Positions 25,161 to 32,803 of a DNA stretch of 35,570 nucleotides are shown one piece after another. The DNA comes from Lachnospiraceae bacterium (GTDB taxonomy: Bacteria > Bacillota > Clostridia > Lachnospirales > Lachnospiraceae). The DNA is taken from assembly GCA_019424135.1 (NCBI GenBank), contig JAHYZZ010000006.1:49604-85173 (forward strand), read 5' to 3'. The translations under genes were made by a program, and so were the position numbers. The stretch's first letter is position 1; every line of letters begins with the position of its first letter. A model generated the notes under the pieces. It saw only the letters and a list, made by a program, of their open reading frames with translations, did not search any database and had not been told where the DNA came from.

Positions 25161-25313
25161 ATGAACGAGAAAGCATATAAAGCTATGAGTCTGGCAGGAG
25201 CAGCAGGTATTGCTGTGGGAATCGTGATTTTAGTTATAGGGATCGCAGCAGGAGCCATTTCGATTGTCAGCGGGGCATATCTGCACAAGGAGAAAAAGGG
25301 GCTCACTTTCTAG
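25161..25313 (+). CDS. 50-residue single-pass membrane protein, unknown function
   Basis: The ATG at 25161 follows CAGGAGGAAAG. The peptide starts MNEKAYKAMSLAGAAGIAVG, continues with a Val/Ile/Ala/Gly-rich membrane helix with small-residue repeats (residues about 11-40), and ends in a basic LHKEKKGLTF tail. It sits 17 bases after pyrE and just before the VanZ-like gene, and is probably co-transcribed. I do not know its function. The Gly/Ala pattern suggests helix packing. Confidence 0.65.
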   Translation: MNEKAYKAMSLAGAAGIAVGIVILVIGIAAGAISIVSGAYLHKEKKGLTF

Positions 25314-25345
25314 GAACTTTGATAAATAGAAGGGAAGCAGTTTTT

Positions 25346-25834
25346 TTGAATGTAAGGACGAGGAAGAGGATTCGAATCCTCGGTAAGATTTTATTCATAT
25401 TTTATGTAATCTTTATTGTTTATTTTCTGATATTTTCTGACTGGTATGGCCGGACGGGAGAAATGAAAGAATATCATTACAATCTGGTGTTGTTCCGGGA
25501 AATCAGAAGATTCTGGGAGTACCGGGATCAGGTGGGATTGTTTGCAATGTTTACAAACTTGTTTGGCAATGTAATCATTTTTATCCCCTTCGGATTTTTC
25601 CTGCCAATGGCCAGCAGATACAGGAGCCTTTTAGGAACGGTATTTTATAGTTTTGGCCTGAGCCTTTGTGTAGAGACCTTTCAGCTTTTTTCTAAGGTAG
25701 GAAGCTTTGATGTAGATGATCTTTTGCTCAATACCATCGGCGGACTGGCAGGGTATCTTGTTTTTGCGATCCTCGCAGCAATAAGGAGAAGACATGTTAC
25801 TACGAAGAAGAAAAATAAAAAAAGAAGACACTAG
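25346..25834 (+). CDS. VanZ-like membrane protein
   Basis: This is a membrane protein of about 162 residues with the VanZ layout. TM1 (ILGKILFIFYVIFIVYFLIF) is followed by SDWYG, then the NLVLFREIRRFW segment and TM2 containing NLFGNVIIFIPFGFFLP. The YSFGLSLCVETFQLF helix and the end motif FDVDDLLLNTIGGLAGY are diagnostic of VanZ. VanZ relatives are linked to glycopeptide or host-peptide tolerance in some species, but most are uncharacterised. The start is uncertain: TTG at 25346 (AGAAGGGAAG upstream) gives a natural N-terminus; TTG at 25319 is the alternative. The end overlaps the next gene by 41 bases. Confidence 0.8.
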   Translation: MNVRTRKRIRILGKILFIFYVIFIVYFLIFSDWYGRTGEMKEYHYNLVLFREIRRFWEYRDQVGLFAMFTNLFGNVIIFIPFGFFLPMASRYRSLLGTVFYSFGLSLCVETFQLFSKVGSFDVDDLLLNTIGGLAGYLVFAILAAIRRRHVTTKKKNKKRRH

Positions 25835-26192
25835 AGCGAAGGCTGCAGCAAAAGCAAAAGAGAAGCACCGCAGGAAGATGATCCGGACGAAATATGGCCA
25901 GGCGCCGCTGCGCCATGCCAGAAAAGGGATTTATTCCTGTATCTATGGGGCGGCCGTCTTTGCTCTTTTATTTTTAATGATTCTGATCTCCTATGTGACA
26001 AAAGGCGAGGTCGGGATTTTGATCGGTCTGGTGGGGCTTGGGACAATTGCATTGTCTGCAGCAGGACTGACACTTGGAATTCGGGGGCTGAAGGAGAGAG
26101 ATAAAAATTACCTTACCTGTAAGGTGGGAATCGCTACAAATGGCCTGTTCCTTTTGGCTCTTGCAGGATTATTTATCAGGGGGCTGTTATAA
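25794..26192 (+). CDS. Small membrane protein of unknown function with basic N-terminus
   Basis: This is a 132-residue protein. Residues 1 to about 45 are very rich in Lys and Arg (MLLRRRKIKKEDTRAKAAAK and onward). Three hydrophobic segments follow (about 47-68, 73-95 and 110-131). AAGGAG precedes the ATG. It may belong to the DUF6142-type proteins of Lachnospiraceae, but I cannot confirm this. It overlaps vanZ by 41 bases and ends three bases before the aminopeptidase start, so all three are likely co-transcribed. Confidence 0.6.
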   Translation: MLLRRRKIKKEDTRAKAAAKAKEKHRRKMIRTKYGQAPLRHARKGIYSCIYGAAVFALLFLMILISYVTKGEVGILIGLVGLGTIALSAAGLTLGIRGLKERDKNYLTCKVGIATNGLFLLALAGLFIRGLL

Positions 26193-26195
26193 AAA

Positions 26196-28235
26196 ATGAT
26201 AGAAGAAAGATACAAACTTGCTATCGACAGAATTCGTCAGATTGGTGGAGAAGAAAGTGTGGAGCAGCCGTTTCGGGCATTTTTTCAGAAGACGGCGCAA
26301 TTTCTCCTGATGATTGATGAACTAAAAAAGGAACTGGAAAGCGGAGATTATGGCCGCAGAGACCTTGCAGGGATGAAGGACTGGAATCACAGACTTTATC
26401 AGGATATTTTGCCGGATAATTATGACAGAAGCTATGGAAATCCGGCCTATGCGGTAAATAAGCTGGGAGAAGAGTATGGACAGATGCTCAGTTTCCTGTA
26501 TACAGAACTTCGGGGAGCAATTCCCTATGTATTTGAAGGAAAGATAGAATATCTGGATATTTTATATGAGCTCTTTTTAGAGATTTATGTACAGTTTGAA
26601 GAAGAGACGCCGTCTTTTGAACAGGTAAGAGAGATCATTTATTGGTATGCCAGCGATTACTGTGATGTTTTTGTAGCGGATCGGATAAGAGAGCAGATGG
26701 ATCCAGACAATTCTTTTGCCGCAGATATTATCTGCGGCAGCAATCTGAGTGATCTGCGCTATCTTTACCGGTTTGGAGAGTATATCAGCGAAAATGAAAC
26801 GAAGACGGCAGAACATCTTCTGGAACTGCCGGAAGAATTAATCCAGAAGATGGCCGATGTCTATACAGAAGGATACCGGATTGGATTTGTGAATACCGGA
26901 AAAGATCTATCGAAGAAGGGGACAGTAGAAATCCGATATGTACTCGGTTTTGAAAGAGTCATAAAAAAGGCGATTGAGAACTTCCGCAAGATGGGACTGC
27001 GCCCGGTGCTGTGCAGGTCTGGCGCCAGTGTGCTGACCAAACGCCGTCATCTGAAAATAGGGTATTACGGGGCAGTGGCCAACAAGCAGTTTGATTATGA
27101 TCACGGCAATGATCAGGCTTTATTTTTAGATAAAAAGTTTCTGGAACGGAAGTTGGAGGTCATTCAGACAACCTATGAACATCATAAAGAATTGGCCTCA
27201 AGAATGGCGGGACCTGCGGTGATTGAGACGTTTGGGGAGTTGCCCTTTTCTCCAAGACAGACGGAGGAGGCACTTTCGTTTCACTCCAGGCAGGAGGAGC
27301 TGGCGTTAAATTTTGACAGCCGGCAAAGCCTGATTGTGAATCAGTATATTCCGGGAGACGAACGCAGTTTTACGATCATTGCCTATCCAGTTCCGGAGAT
27401 CGGAAAGGATTACGAAGAAATTTTTGATGAGGTGATCCGAATCAATACGCTGGATGCCAAGGTGTATGAGAAGGTGCAGCAGACCTTGATTGATGCCTTG
27501 GACCAGGGGGTATATGTACACGTACTGGGAGGAAATGGCAATCGGACAGACCTTAAGATACAGCTTTATCATCTTCAGGATCCAAAGAAAGAAACGATCT
27601 TTGAAAATTGTGTGGCAGACGTCAATATTCCGGTAGGGGAGGTGTTCACATCTCCGGTGCTGGAAGGGACAAACGGCGTCCTGCATGTCAGCAAGGTTTA
27701 TTTAAATGAACTGCAGTACCGGGATCTGGAGATTACTTTTATTAATGGGATGATTGCGGATTACCGCTGTGGAAATTTTGAAAGAGAACTAGAAAATAAA
27801 GCATACATCCGCGAGAATATCCTGCATAAGCATGAGACCCTGCCTCTGGGAGAATTTGCCATTGGCACGAATACAACGGCTTATGTGACAGCAAAAAAAT
27901 ATGGTATTGAAGAGAAAATGCCGATCCTGATCGCTGAAAAGATGGGGCCTCATTTTGCTGTAGGAGATACGTGCTACAGCTGGAGTGAGGACATAAAAGT
28001 ATATAATCCCAATGGAAAAGAGATTGTGGCAAGAGACAACTCTGTATCTATCCGGCGGAAGGAAGACGTGTCCAAGGCATACTTTCACTGTCATACGGAT
28101 ATTACCATTCCTTATGAAGAGTTAAAGAGTATTACGGTCGTGACGAAAGATGGGAGAGAGATTGTCCTTCTTGAGGACGGCAGATTTGTACTGCCGGGAA
28201 CCCAGATCCTGAACGAACCGTTGAAAAATATATAG
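26196..28235 (+). CDS. M29-family (thermophilic type) metallo-aminopeptidase with long N-terminal extension
   Basis: This is a 679-residue protein. The C-terminal half matches M29 aminopeptidases (AmpS/PepS). It contains ELPFSPRQTEEALSFHSRQE, LNFDSRQSLIVNQYIPGDER, HVLGGNGNRTDL, PVGEVFTSPVLEGTNGVLHV (Glu482), TLPLGEFAIGTNT (Glu553) and GPHFAVGDTCYSW (His586, Asp591). These residues resemble the two-metal site of the family. M29 enzymes are usually about 410 residues, so roughly 270 N-terminal residues are extra; they are helical, acidic and unlike anything I recognise. The substrate is presumably peptides in the cytosol, as no signal peptide is seen. A promoter for purE overlaps its 3' end. 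Confidence 0.8.
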   Translation: MIEERYKLAIDRIRQIGGEESVEQPFRAFFQKTAQFLLMIDELKKELESGDYGRRDLAGMKDWNHRLYQDILPDNYDRSYGNPAYAVNKLGEEYGQMLSFLYTELRGAIPYVFEGKIEYLDILYELFLEIYVQFEEETPSFEQVREIIYWYASDYCDVFVADRIREQMDPDNSFAADIICGSNLSDLRYLYRFGEYISENETKTAEHLLELPEELIQKMADVYTEGYRIGFVNTGKDLSKKGTVEIRYVLGFERVIKKAIENFRKMGLRPVLCRSGASVLTKRRHLKIGYYGAVANKQFDYDHGNDQALFLDKKFLERKLEVIQTTYEHHKELASRMAGPAVIETFGELPFSPRQTEEALSFHSRQEELALNFDSRQSLIVNQYIPGDERSFTIIAYPVPEIGKDYEEIFDEVIRINTLDAKVYEKVQQTLIDALDQGVYVHVLGGNGNRTDLKIQLYHLQDPKKETIFENCVADVNIPVGEVFTSPVLEGTNGVLHVSKVYLNELQYRDLEITFINGMIADYRCGNFERELENKAYIRENILHKHETLPLGEFAIGTNTTAYVTAKKYGIEEKMPILIAEKMGPHFAVGDTCYSWSEDIKVYNPNGKEIVARDNSVSIRRKEDVSKAYFHCHTDITIPYEELKSITVVTKDGREIVLLEDGRFVLPGTQILNEPLKNI

Positions 28236-28249
28236 AAATCATGTATCAT
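28221..28249 (+). promoter_or_regulatory. Promoter of the purEMND cluster
   Basis: TTGAAA (28221-28226) and TATCAT (28244-28249) are separated by 17 bases, each one mismatch from consensus. It overlaps the last codons of the aminopeptidase gene. Transcription would begin near 28256, leaving no room for a purine riboswitch. Confidence 0.65.
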
Positions 28250-28278
28250 GAACCCAAGGAAAAGAAAGGATGAAGATT

Positions 28279-28791
28279 ATGGCAAAAGTAGGAATTGTTA
28301 TGGGCAGCGACTCTGATCTGAAGGTGATGAGCAAGGCTGCAGCTATGCTGGAAAAGCTGGGAATTGATTATGAGATGACCATTATCTCTGCACACAGAGA
28401 GCCGGATGTGTTCTTTGAGTGGGCAAAGGCAGCAGAAGGAAAAGGAATCAAGGTGATCATTGCAGGCGCCGGAATGGCCGCACATCTTCCGGGAATGTGC
28501 GCTGCACTGTTCCCGATGCCGGTAATCGGGGTGCCGATGTCTGGAAAGAACCTGGCAGGAGAAGATGCACTCTTTTCTATCGTACAGATGCCGCCGGGAA
28601 TTCCGGTTGCGACAGTTGCAATTGACGGAGGAATGAATGCGGCGATTCTCGCTGCAAAGATCCTGGCTGTTTCGGATGAAGAGTTGTTAAAAAAACTGAA
28701 GGATTATAGCACAGAGATGAAGGAAACGGTGCAGGCAAAGGCAGCAAAGCTTGATGAGATCGGTTATCAGGCATATCTGGATCAGAAGTAA
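28279..28791 (+). CDS. purE: N5-carboxyaminoimidazole ribonucleotide mutase
   Basis: This is a 170-residue PurE, acting at the carboxylation step of purine synthesis. The motifs VGIVMGSDSDL, ISAHREPD and GAGMAAHLPGMCA are intact. The start at 28279 gives the family-typical MAKVG and uses AAAGGA upstream. The ATG at 28270 is also in frame, but its ribosome site would lie at the very 5' end of the predicted transcript. purM follows 29 bases downstream. No purK is in the window. Confidence 0.94.
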   Translation: MAKVGIVMGSDSDLKVMSKAAAMLEKLGIDYEMTIISAHREPDVFFEWAKAAEGKGIKVIIAGAGMAAHLPGMCAALFPMPVIGVPMSGKNLAGEDALFSIVQMPPGIPVATVAIDGGMNAAILAAKILAVSDEELLKKLKDYSTEMKETVQAKAAKLDEIGYQAYLDQK

Positions 28792-28820
28792 GGATGAAAA
28801 GAAGATAAAGGAGACTGGGT

Positions 28821-29846
28821 ATGGATTATAAAAAGGCTGGCGTAGATATAGAAGCAGGCTACAGATCCGTAGAACTGATGAAGGAGCATGTGAAAAAAAC
28901 GATGCGTCCGGAGGTGCTGGGAGGTCTGGGTGGCTTTTCAGGAGCGTTTTCGTTAAGTAAGATCAAAGAAATGGAAGATCCGGTACTGCTTTCTGGAACT
29001 GATGGCTGTGGAACGAAGGTAAAGCTTGCGATGGTTCTTGATAAGCATGATACCATCGGCATTGACGCGGTCGCAATGTGTGTGAATGATATTGCATGTG
29101 CCGGAGGAGAGCCGTTATTTTTCCTGGATTATATTGCCTGCGGCAAAAAGTATCCGGAAAAGATTGCAGATATCGTGAAAGGTGTGGCAGAAGGATGTCT
29201 TCAGTCGGAGGCGGCTTTGATCGGCGGCGAGACAGCAGAGCATCCGGGACTGATGGCGGAGGATGAGTATGACCTGGCCGGATTTGCCGTGGGTGTCTGT
29301 GATAGGAAAGATATGATCACTGGTGAGAATTTAAGAGGTGGAGATATTTTGATTGGGATGGCTTCATCTGGCGTACATAGCAATGGATTTTCCCTGGTGC
29401 GTAAAGTATTTGAAATGACAAAAGAGTCTTTGGAGACCTATCATGAAGATCTGGGAACTACGCTTGGCGAGGCGCTGCTTGCTCCGACAAGAATCTATGT
29501 AAAGGCTTTAAAGAGCCTGAAAAATGCCGGAGTGACTGTGAAGGCCTGCAGCCACATTACCGGCGGAGGTTTTTATGAAAATATCCCCAGAATGCTGAAG
29601 GATGGAGTGAAAGCTGTAATTGAAAAGGACAGCTATCCGATTCCACCCATCTTTGCAAAGATTGCAAAGGAAGGCAATGTAGAAGAGCAGATGATGTACA
29701 ATACCTACAATATGGGACTTGGCATGGTGATTGCTGTGGATCCGGCGGATACCGACAAAGCGATGGAGGCAATCCGTGCAGCAGGGGACAAGCCTTACGT
29801 AGTCGGCCATATTGAGACCGGAGAAAAGGGTGTTGAGTTATGTTAA
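28821..29846 (+). CDS. purM: Phosphoribosylformylglycinamidine cyclo-ligase
   Basis: This 341-residue AIR synthetase closes FGAM to AIR with ATP. The N-terminal MDYKKAGVDIEAGYRSVELM, the GTDGCGTKVKLA and MCVNDIACAGGEPLFFLDY segments and the glycine-rich IGGETAEHPG are all family marks. GIASSGVHSNGFSL-like (here GMASSGVHSNGFSL) and HITGGGFYENIPR follow. AAAGGAG precedes the ATG. The purN start overlaps its end by seven bases. Confidence 0.96.
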   Translation: MDYKKAGVDIEAGYRSVELMKEHVKKTMRPEVLGGLGGFSGAFSLSKIKEMEDPVLLSGTDGCGTKVKLAMVLDKHDTIGIDAVAMCVNDIACAGGEPLFFLDYIACGKKYPEKIADIVKGVAEGCLQSEAALIGGETAEHPGLMAEDEYDLAGFAVGVCDRKDMITGENLRGGDILIGMASSGVHSNGFSLVRKVFEMTKESLETYHEDLGTTLGEALLAPTRIYVKALKSLKNAGVTVKACSHITGGGFYENIPRMLKDGVKAVIEKDSYPIPPIFAKIAKEGNVEEQMMYNTYNMGLGMVIAVDPADTDKAMEAIRAAGDKPYVVGHIETGEKGVELC

Positions 29847-30472
29847 ACGTAGTTGTTATGGTGTCTGGAGGGGGAACGAATCTGCAGGCTGTGATTGATG
29901 CTGTGGAAGATGGCAGGATTCAAAACACCACAATCGCAGCTGTGATCAGTAACAACGCAAATGCATATGCACTGCAAAGGGCGAAAAAGCATGGAATTCC
30001 ATCGGTGTGTATTTCCCCCAAAGACTTTGCATCCCGGGAAGAGTTTAACAAGGCATTTCTTCAAAAAGTAGAAGAAATCAGTCCCGACCTGATTGTACTG
30101 GCTGGTTTTTTGGTGGTCATTCCACCAGAGATGATCCGCCGGTATCCGAATCAGATTATCAATATTCACCCTTCATTGATACCTTCGTTTTGCGGAACCG
30201 GCTATTATGGATTAAAGGTACACGAAGCAGAGCTTGCCCGTGGAGTGAAGGTAGTGGGGGCTACGGTGCATTTCGTAGATGAAGGAACCGATACCGGGCC
30301 AATCATCCTACAGAAGGCGGTGGAGGTCAAGAATGGGGATACTCCAGAGATCCTGCAGCGCCGGGTAATGGAACAGGCAGAGTGGCAGATTCTTCCAAGA
30401 GCGATTGAACTGATTGCAGAGGGAAGAGTGAAGGTGACAGGAAATATTGCAGAAGTTTCACAGGAGGATTAA
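29840..30472 (+). CDS. purN: Phosphoribosylglycinamide formyltransferase
   Basis: This 210-residue folate-dependent enzyme formylates GAR. The N-terminal VMVSGGGTNLQAVIDA binds phosphate. The catalytic Asn-His pair is in IINIHPSLIPSFCGTGYYG, with the Asp in DEGTDTGPIILQ. PurN of this size (about 200) is usual. It overlaps purM and is followed four bases later by purD. The SFCGTGYYG form of the active-site loop differs from the E. coli form but looks like the variant I associate with Clostridia. Confidence 0.95.
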   Translation: MLNVVVMVSGGGTNLQAVIDAVEDGRIQNTTIAAVISNNANAYALQRAKKHGIPSVCISPKDFASREEFNKAFLQKVEEISPDLIVLAGFLVVIPPEMIRRYPNQIINIHPSLIPSFCGTGYYGLKVHEAELARGVKVVGATVHFVDEGTDTGPIILQKAVEVKNGDTPEILQRRVMEQAEWQILPRAIELIAEGRVKVTGNIAEVSQED

Positions 30473-30475
30473 AAG

Positions 30476-31747
30476 ATGAAGGTATTGATCGTGGGAAGCG
30501 GCGGAAGAGAACACGCCATCGCTTACAGTGTGGCAAAGAGTGAAAAGGTGGACAAGATCTATTGTACGCCTGGGAATGCAGGGATTGCAGAATATGCAGA
30601 GTGTGAGCCGATTGGAGCCATGGAATTTGATAAAATCGCTGCGTTTGCCAAGGAAAAAAGTGTGGATCTGGTCATTGTAGGGATGGATGACCCACTGGTA
30701 GGCGGCCTGGTGGACTGCCTGGAGGCAGAAGGGATCCGTACTTTTGGACCGACAAAAGCCGCTGCAATTTTGGAGGGGTCGAAAGCTTTTTCCAAGAACC
30801 TGATGAAAAAATATAATATCCCAACGGCAGCATATGAGAACTTTACAGACTCTCAAGAGGCGCTGAAATATCTGGAGACAGCAAAATTTCCGATTGTTTT
30901 AAAGGCCGATGGGCTGGCTCTTGGAAAAGGAGTATTGATCTGCAATACGTTGGATGAGGCAAAAGAAGGCGTAAAGACCATCATGGAAGATAAAAAATTT
31001 GGAGATGCGGGAAACGAAATGGTCATCGAAGAATTTATGACAGGCCGAGAAGTTTCTGTTCTATCCTTCGTAGATGGGAAAACGATCAAAACGATGACTT
31101 CCGCACAGGACCACAAACGGGCCGGAGATGGTGATACCGGTCTGAATACGGGGGGGATGGGAACCTTTTCCCCGAGTCCTTTCTATACCAAAGAGGTGGA
31201 TGAGTTCTGCCAGAAGCACATCTATCAGGCGACAGTGGATGCTATGAGAGCAGAAGGAAGGCCATTTAAAGGTGTGATTTTCTTTGGTCTGATGTTGACG
31301 GAAGAAGGACCAAAGGTCCTGGAGTATAATGCAAGATTTGGAGATCCGGAGGCACAAGTGGTACTGCCTCGGATGAAGAATGACATCATCGAAGTGATGG
31401 AAGCCTGCATTGACGGCACGCTGGACCAGGTAGATCTGCAGTTTGAAGATAATGCGGCGGTCTGTGTAGTGCTGGCAAGCGAAGGATATCCGGTATCCTA
31501 TGAAAAAGGACTGCCGATCAGCGGACTGGAGAAATTTAAGGACACAGAAGGATATTACTGTTTCCATGCCGGGACAAAGTTTGATGGCGATAAGATCGTC
31601 ACCAATGGCGGACGAGTCCTTGGCATCACTGCAAAGGGCAAAGATTTAAAGGAAGCCCGTGCAAACGCTTATGCAGCGACTGAATGGGTGCAGTTTGACA
31701 ATAAGTATATGCGCCATGATATTGGAAAAGCAATCGATGAAGCGTAA
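30476..31747 (+). CDS. purD: Phosphoribosylamine--glycine ligase
   Basis: This 423-residue ATP-grasp enzyme makes GAR from phosphoribosylamine and glycine. It starts with MKVLIVGSGGREHAIAYSVA and has the CTPGNAGIAEYA segment. The ATP-grasp core contains PIVLKADGLALGKGV and VIEEFMTGREVSVLSF. The metal/glycine site is in NTGGMGTFSPSPFY and LEYNARFGDPEAQ. CAGGAGG precedes the ATG. It is last in purE-purM-purN-purD; other purine genes must be elsewhere. Confidence 0.97.
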   Translation: MKVLIVGSGGREHAIAYSVAKSEKVDKIYCTPGNAGIAEYAECEPIGAMEFDKIAAFAKEKSVDLVIVGMDDPLVGGLVDCLEAEGIRTFGPTKAAAILEGSKAFSKNLMKKYNIPTAAYENFTDSQEALKYLETAKFPIVLKADGLALGKGVLICNTLDEAKEGVKTIMEDKKFGDAGNEMVIEEFMTGREVSVLSFVDGKTIKTMTSAQDHKRAGDGDTGLNTGGMGTFSPSPFYTKEVDEFCQKHIYQATVDAMRAEGRPFKGVIFFGLMLTEEGPKVLEYNARFGDPEAQVVLPRMKNDIIEVMEACIDGTLDQVDLQFEDNAAVCVVLASEGYPVSYEKGLPISGLEKFKDTEGYYCFHAGTKFDGDKIVTNGGRVLGITAKGKDLKEARANAYAATEWVQFDNKYMRHDIGKAIDEA

Positions 31748-31803
31748 ATGTGATTATTAAATTTGTAAAGAAACTGTCAGGAATATGTGTTGACATATAA
31801 GAA

Positions 31804-31842
31804 GTGAGAGAATCAAAATGTTTTGGTTCTCTCACTTTTTCT
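31804..31842. terminator. Terminator between convergent purD and the XRE gene
   Basis: A 15-base stem (GTGAGAGAATCAAAA, 31804-31818) pairs with 31821-31835 with one G-U pair. It is followed by TTTTTCT on the plus strand. On the minus strand the hairpin is followed by a weaker T-rich tract, so it may also serve the XRE gene, whose stop codon lies at 31841. Confidence 0.88.
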
Positions 31843-32164
31843 ATTGATCTTTTCGAAGCGATTTTAAATTTTTAACAAATTCTTCAATCAAATCGAGTTG
31901 GTCGGTATTAAGTTCTCGTAAATTTTTCAGCGCTTTTTTACATTCTAATGGATTTTTGGACTGAATATTAAAAAAATCTTCCGGGGTAAGATCAAAATAT
32001 TCACAAATATAAAAGAAACATTGCATCGACGGAAGAGCATGTCCATTTTCAATCCGATTGATATAGCTCTCATTTTGCCCGATGGCCAGACTCATTTCAC
32101 GAGCGGACACATTTTTATTCATGCGAAGCGCGGAAATTCTTTTAGCTATAAATTCTTCGTACAT
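31841..32164 (-). CDS. XRE/Cro-CI-type transcriptional regulator, divergent from the peptide operon
   Basis: This 107-residue protein has an N-terminal helix-turn-helix of the Cro/CI type: RISALRMNKNVSAREMSLAI, then GQNESYINRIENGHALPSMQ and the fourth helix FFYICEYFDLTPEDFF. The C-terminal ~40 residues are helical and charged (ALKNLRELNTDQLDLIEEFV), a probable dimerisation tail. The start has GGAGGTG six bases upstream on the minus strand. It is transcribed away from the radical SAM operon and shares its 226-base intergenic region. A probable role is local control of that operon and of itself, through the TATCCTATA elements described separately. Confidence 0.85.
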   Translation of the reverse strand: MYEEFIAKRISALRMNKNVSAREMSLAIGQNESYINRIENGHALPSMQCFFYICEYFDLTPEDFFNIQSKNPLECKKALKNLRELNTDQLDLIEEFVKNLKSLRKDQ

Positions 32165-32182
32165 TTTCTACACCTCCACTCA

Positions 32183-32267
32183 TATAGGATAGTATATACA
32201 ATATTTTTTTGCTAATAAGATATATAAAACTTGACATTTCAAAATATAAGATATAGAATATCCTATA
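32183..32267. promoter_or_regulatory. Paired TATAGGATA / TATCCTATA elements, candidate XRE operators
   Basis: TATAGGATA (32183-32191) and its exact reverse complement TATCCTATA (32259-32267) lie 67 bases apart. Read in the direction of each divergent gene, both follow a -10-like hexamer in the same way: TATACTATCCTATA on the minus strand toward the XRE gene, and TAGAATATCCTATA on the plus strand toward the peptide operon. The identical position relative to both -10 boxes supports a shared operator. The binding protein is inferred. Confidence 0.55.
32231..32259 (+). promoter_or_regulatory. Sigma-A promoter of the peptide-modification operon
   Basis: A perfect TTGACA (32231-32236) and TAGAAT (32254-32259) are separated by 17 bases. 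The last base of the -10 box is the first base of the TATCCTATA element. Transcription would start near 32266, leaving a leader of about 125 bases. Confidence 0.8.
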
Positions 32268-32323
32268 AATAATAAAATAGAACTTTTAATATCATTTACT
32301 TAGTGTTGAAGGTTTTATTATAG

Positions 32324-32353
32324 AAACTTATAGCTATATATAGATATAAGTTT
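32324..32353. promoter_or_regulatory. Near-perfect 30-base palindrome in the leader of the peptide operon
   Basis: AAACTTATAGCTATA (32324-32338) faces TATAGATATAAGTTT (32339-32353). The two halves are complementary except at the G333/A344 pair. It ends 36 bases before the chosen GTG of the PqqD-type gene. It may be a second operator or an RNA hairpin. Confidence 0.55.
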
Positions 32354-32389
32354 TCATTTATTGCATATTGCGGAATGAGGTGGGAAGAG

Positions 32390-32803
32390 GTGAAAAAAGA
32401 GTGGACAGCACCGAAAATGTCAGTCCAGCAGGTCGATCTGGATATCATCGGGGATACGAGGAAGCTGTCTGATGTAGAACTAAAAAATAAGTTGGAAGAA
32501 GCCGGATATAAATTTCAGAATACGCAGCGGGTATACTATTCGAATTCCAATTATGTTCTGCGTGAAATTGCAGGTGAATCAGTTTTAGTATCAATGGGAG
32601 AAGGAATTGCAGATTTTTGCGGAATAATCACACTGAATCAATCTGCAAAAATTTTATGGGAGACAATGAAACAGGGAGCCACCAAGGAGAAACTTGCAGA
32701 TAATTTAAAAAATTATTTCCAAATTTCGGACGAACAAGCTACTGAAGATGTAGAAAAATCCTTGAAACTTTTAGAAGAGAAAGGATTGGTCTCCTGTGAA
32801 TAA
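32390..32803 (+). CDS. PqqD-family peptide chaperone (RRE) with leader-like N-terminus
   Basis: This is a protein of about 137 residues. The C-terminal ~80 residues are a PqqD-type winged helix: a YVLREIAGESVLVSMGEG strand pair, then ITLNQSAKILWETMKQGATK, and a helix with a DEQATEDVEKSLKLLEEKGL end. PqqD domains bind RiPP leader peptides and present them to radical SAM enzymes. The N-terminal ~55 residues are extra. Residues 3-17 (KEWTAPKMSVQQVDL) resemble residues 2-16 of the putative precursor encoded downstream. GTG at 32390 is preferred, with GAGGTGG six bases upstream; an in-frame ATG at 32375 has no good ribosome site. The end overlaps the radical SAM gene by eight bases. Confidence 0.82.
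   Translation: MKKEWTAPKMSVQQVDLDIIGDTRKLSDVELKNKLEEAGYKFQNTQRVYYSNSNYVLREIAGESVLVSMGEGIADFCGIITLNQSAKILWETMKQGATKEKLADNLKNYFQISDEQATEDVEKSLKLLEEKGLVSCE

Noticed and set aside
28236..28278. Possible purine riboswitch before purE
   Set aside because: The gap is too short, and the predicted transcription start leaves fewer than 25 leader bases.
30170..30215. PurN active-site loop SFCGTGYYG as an unusual variant
   Set aside because: The catalytic Asn, His and Asp are all in place, and I believe this loop form is ordinary for Clostridia.
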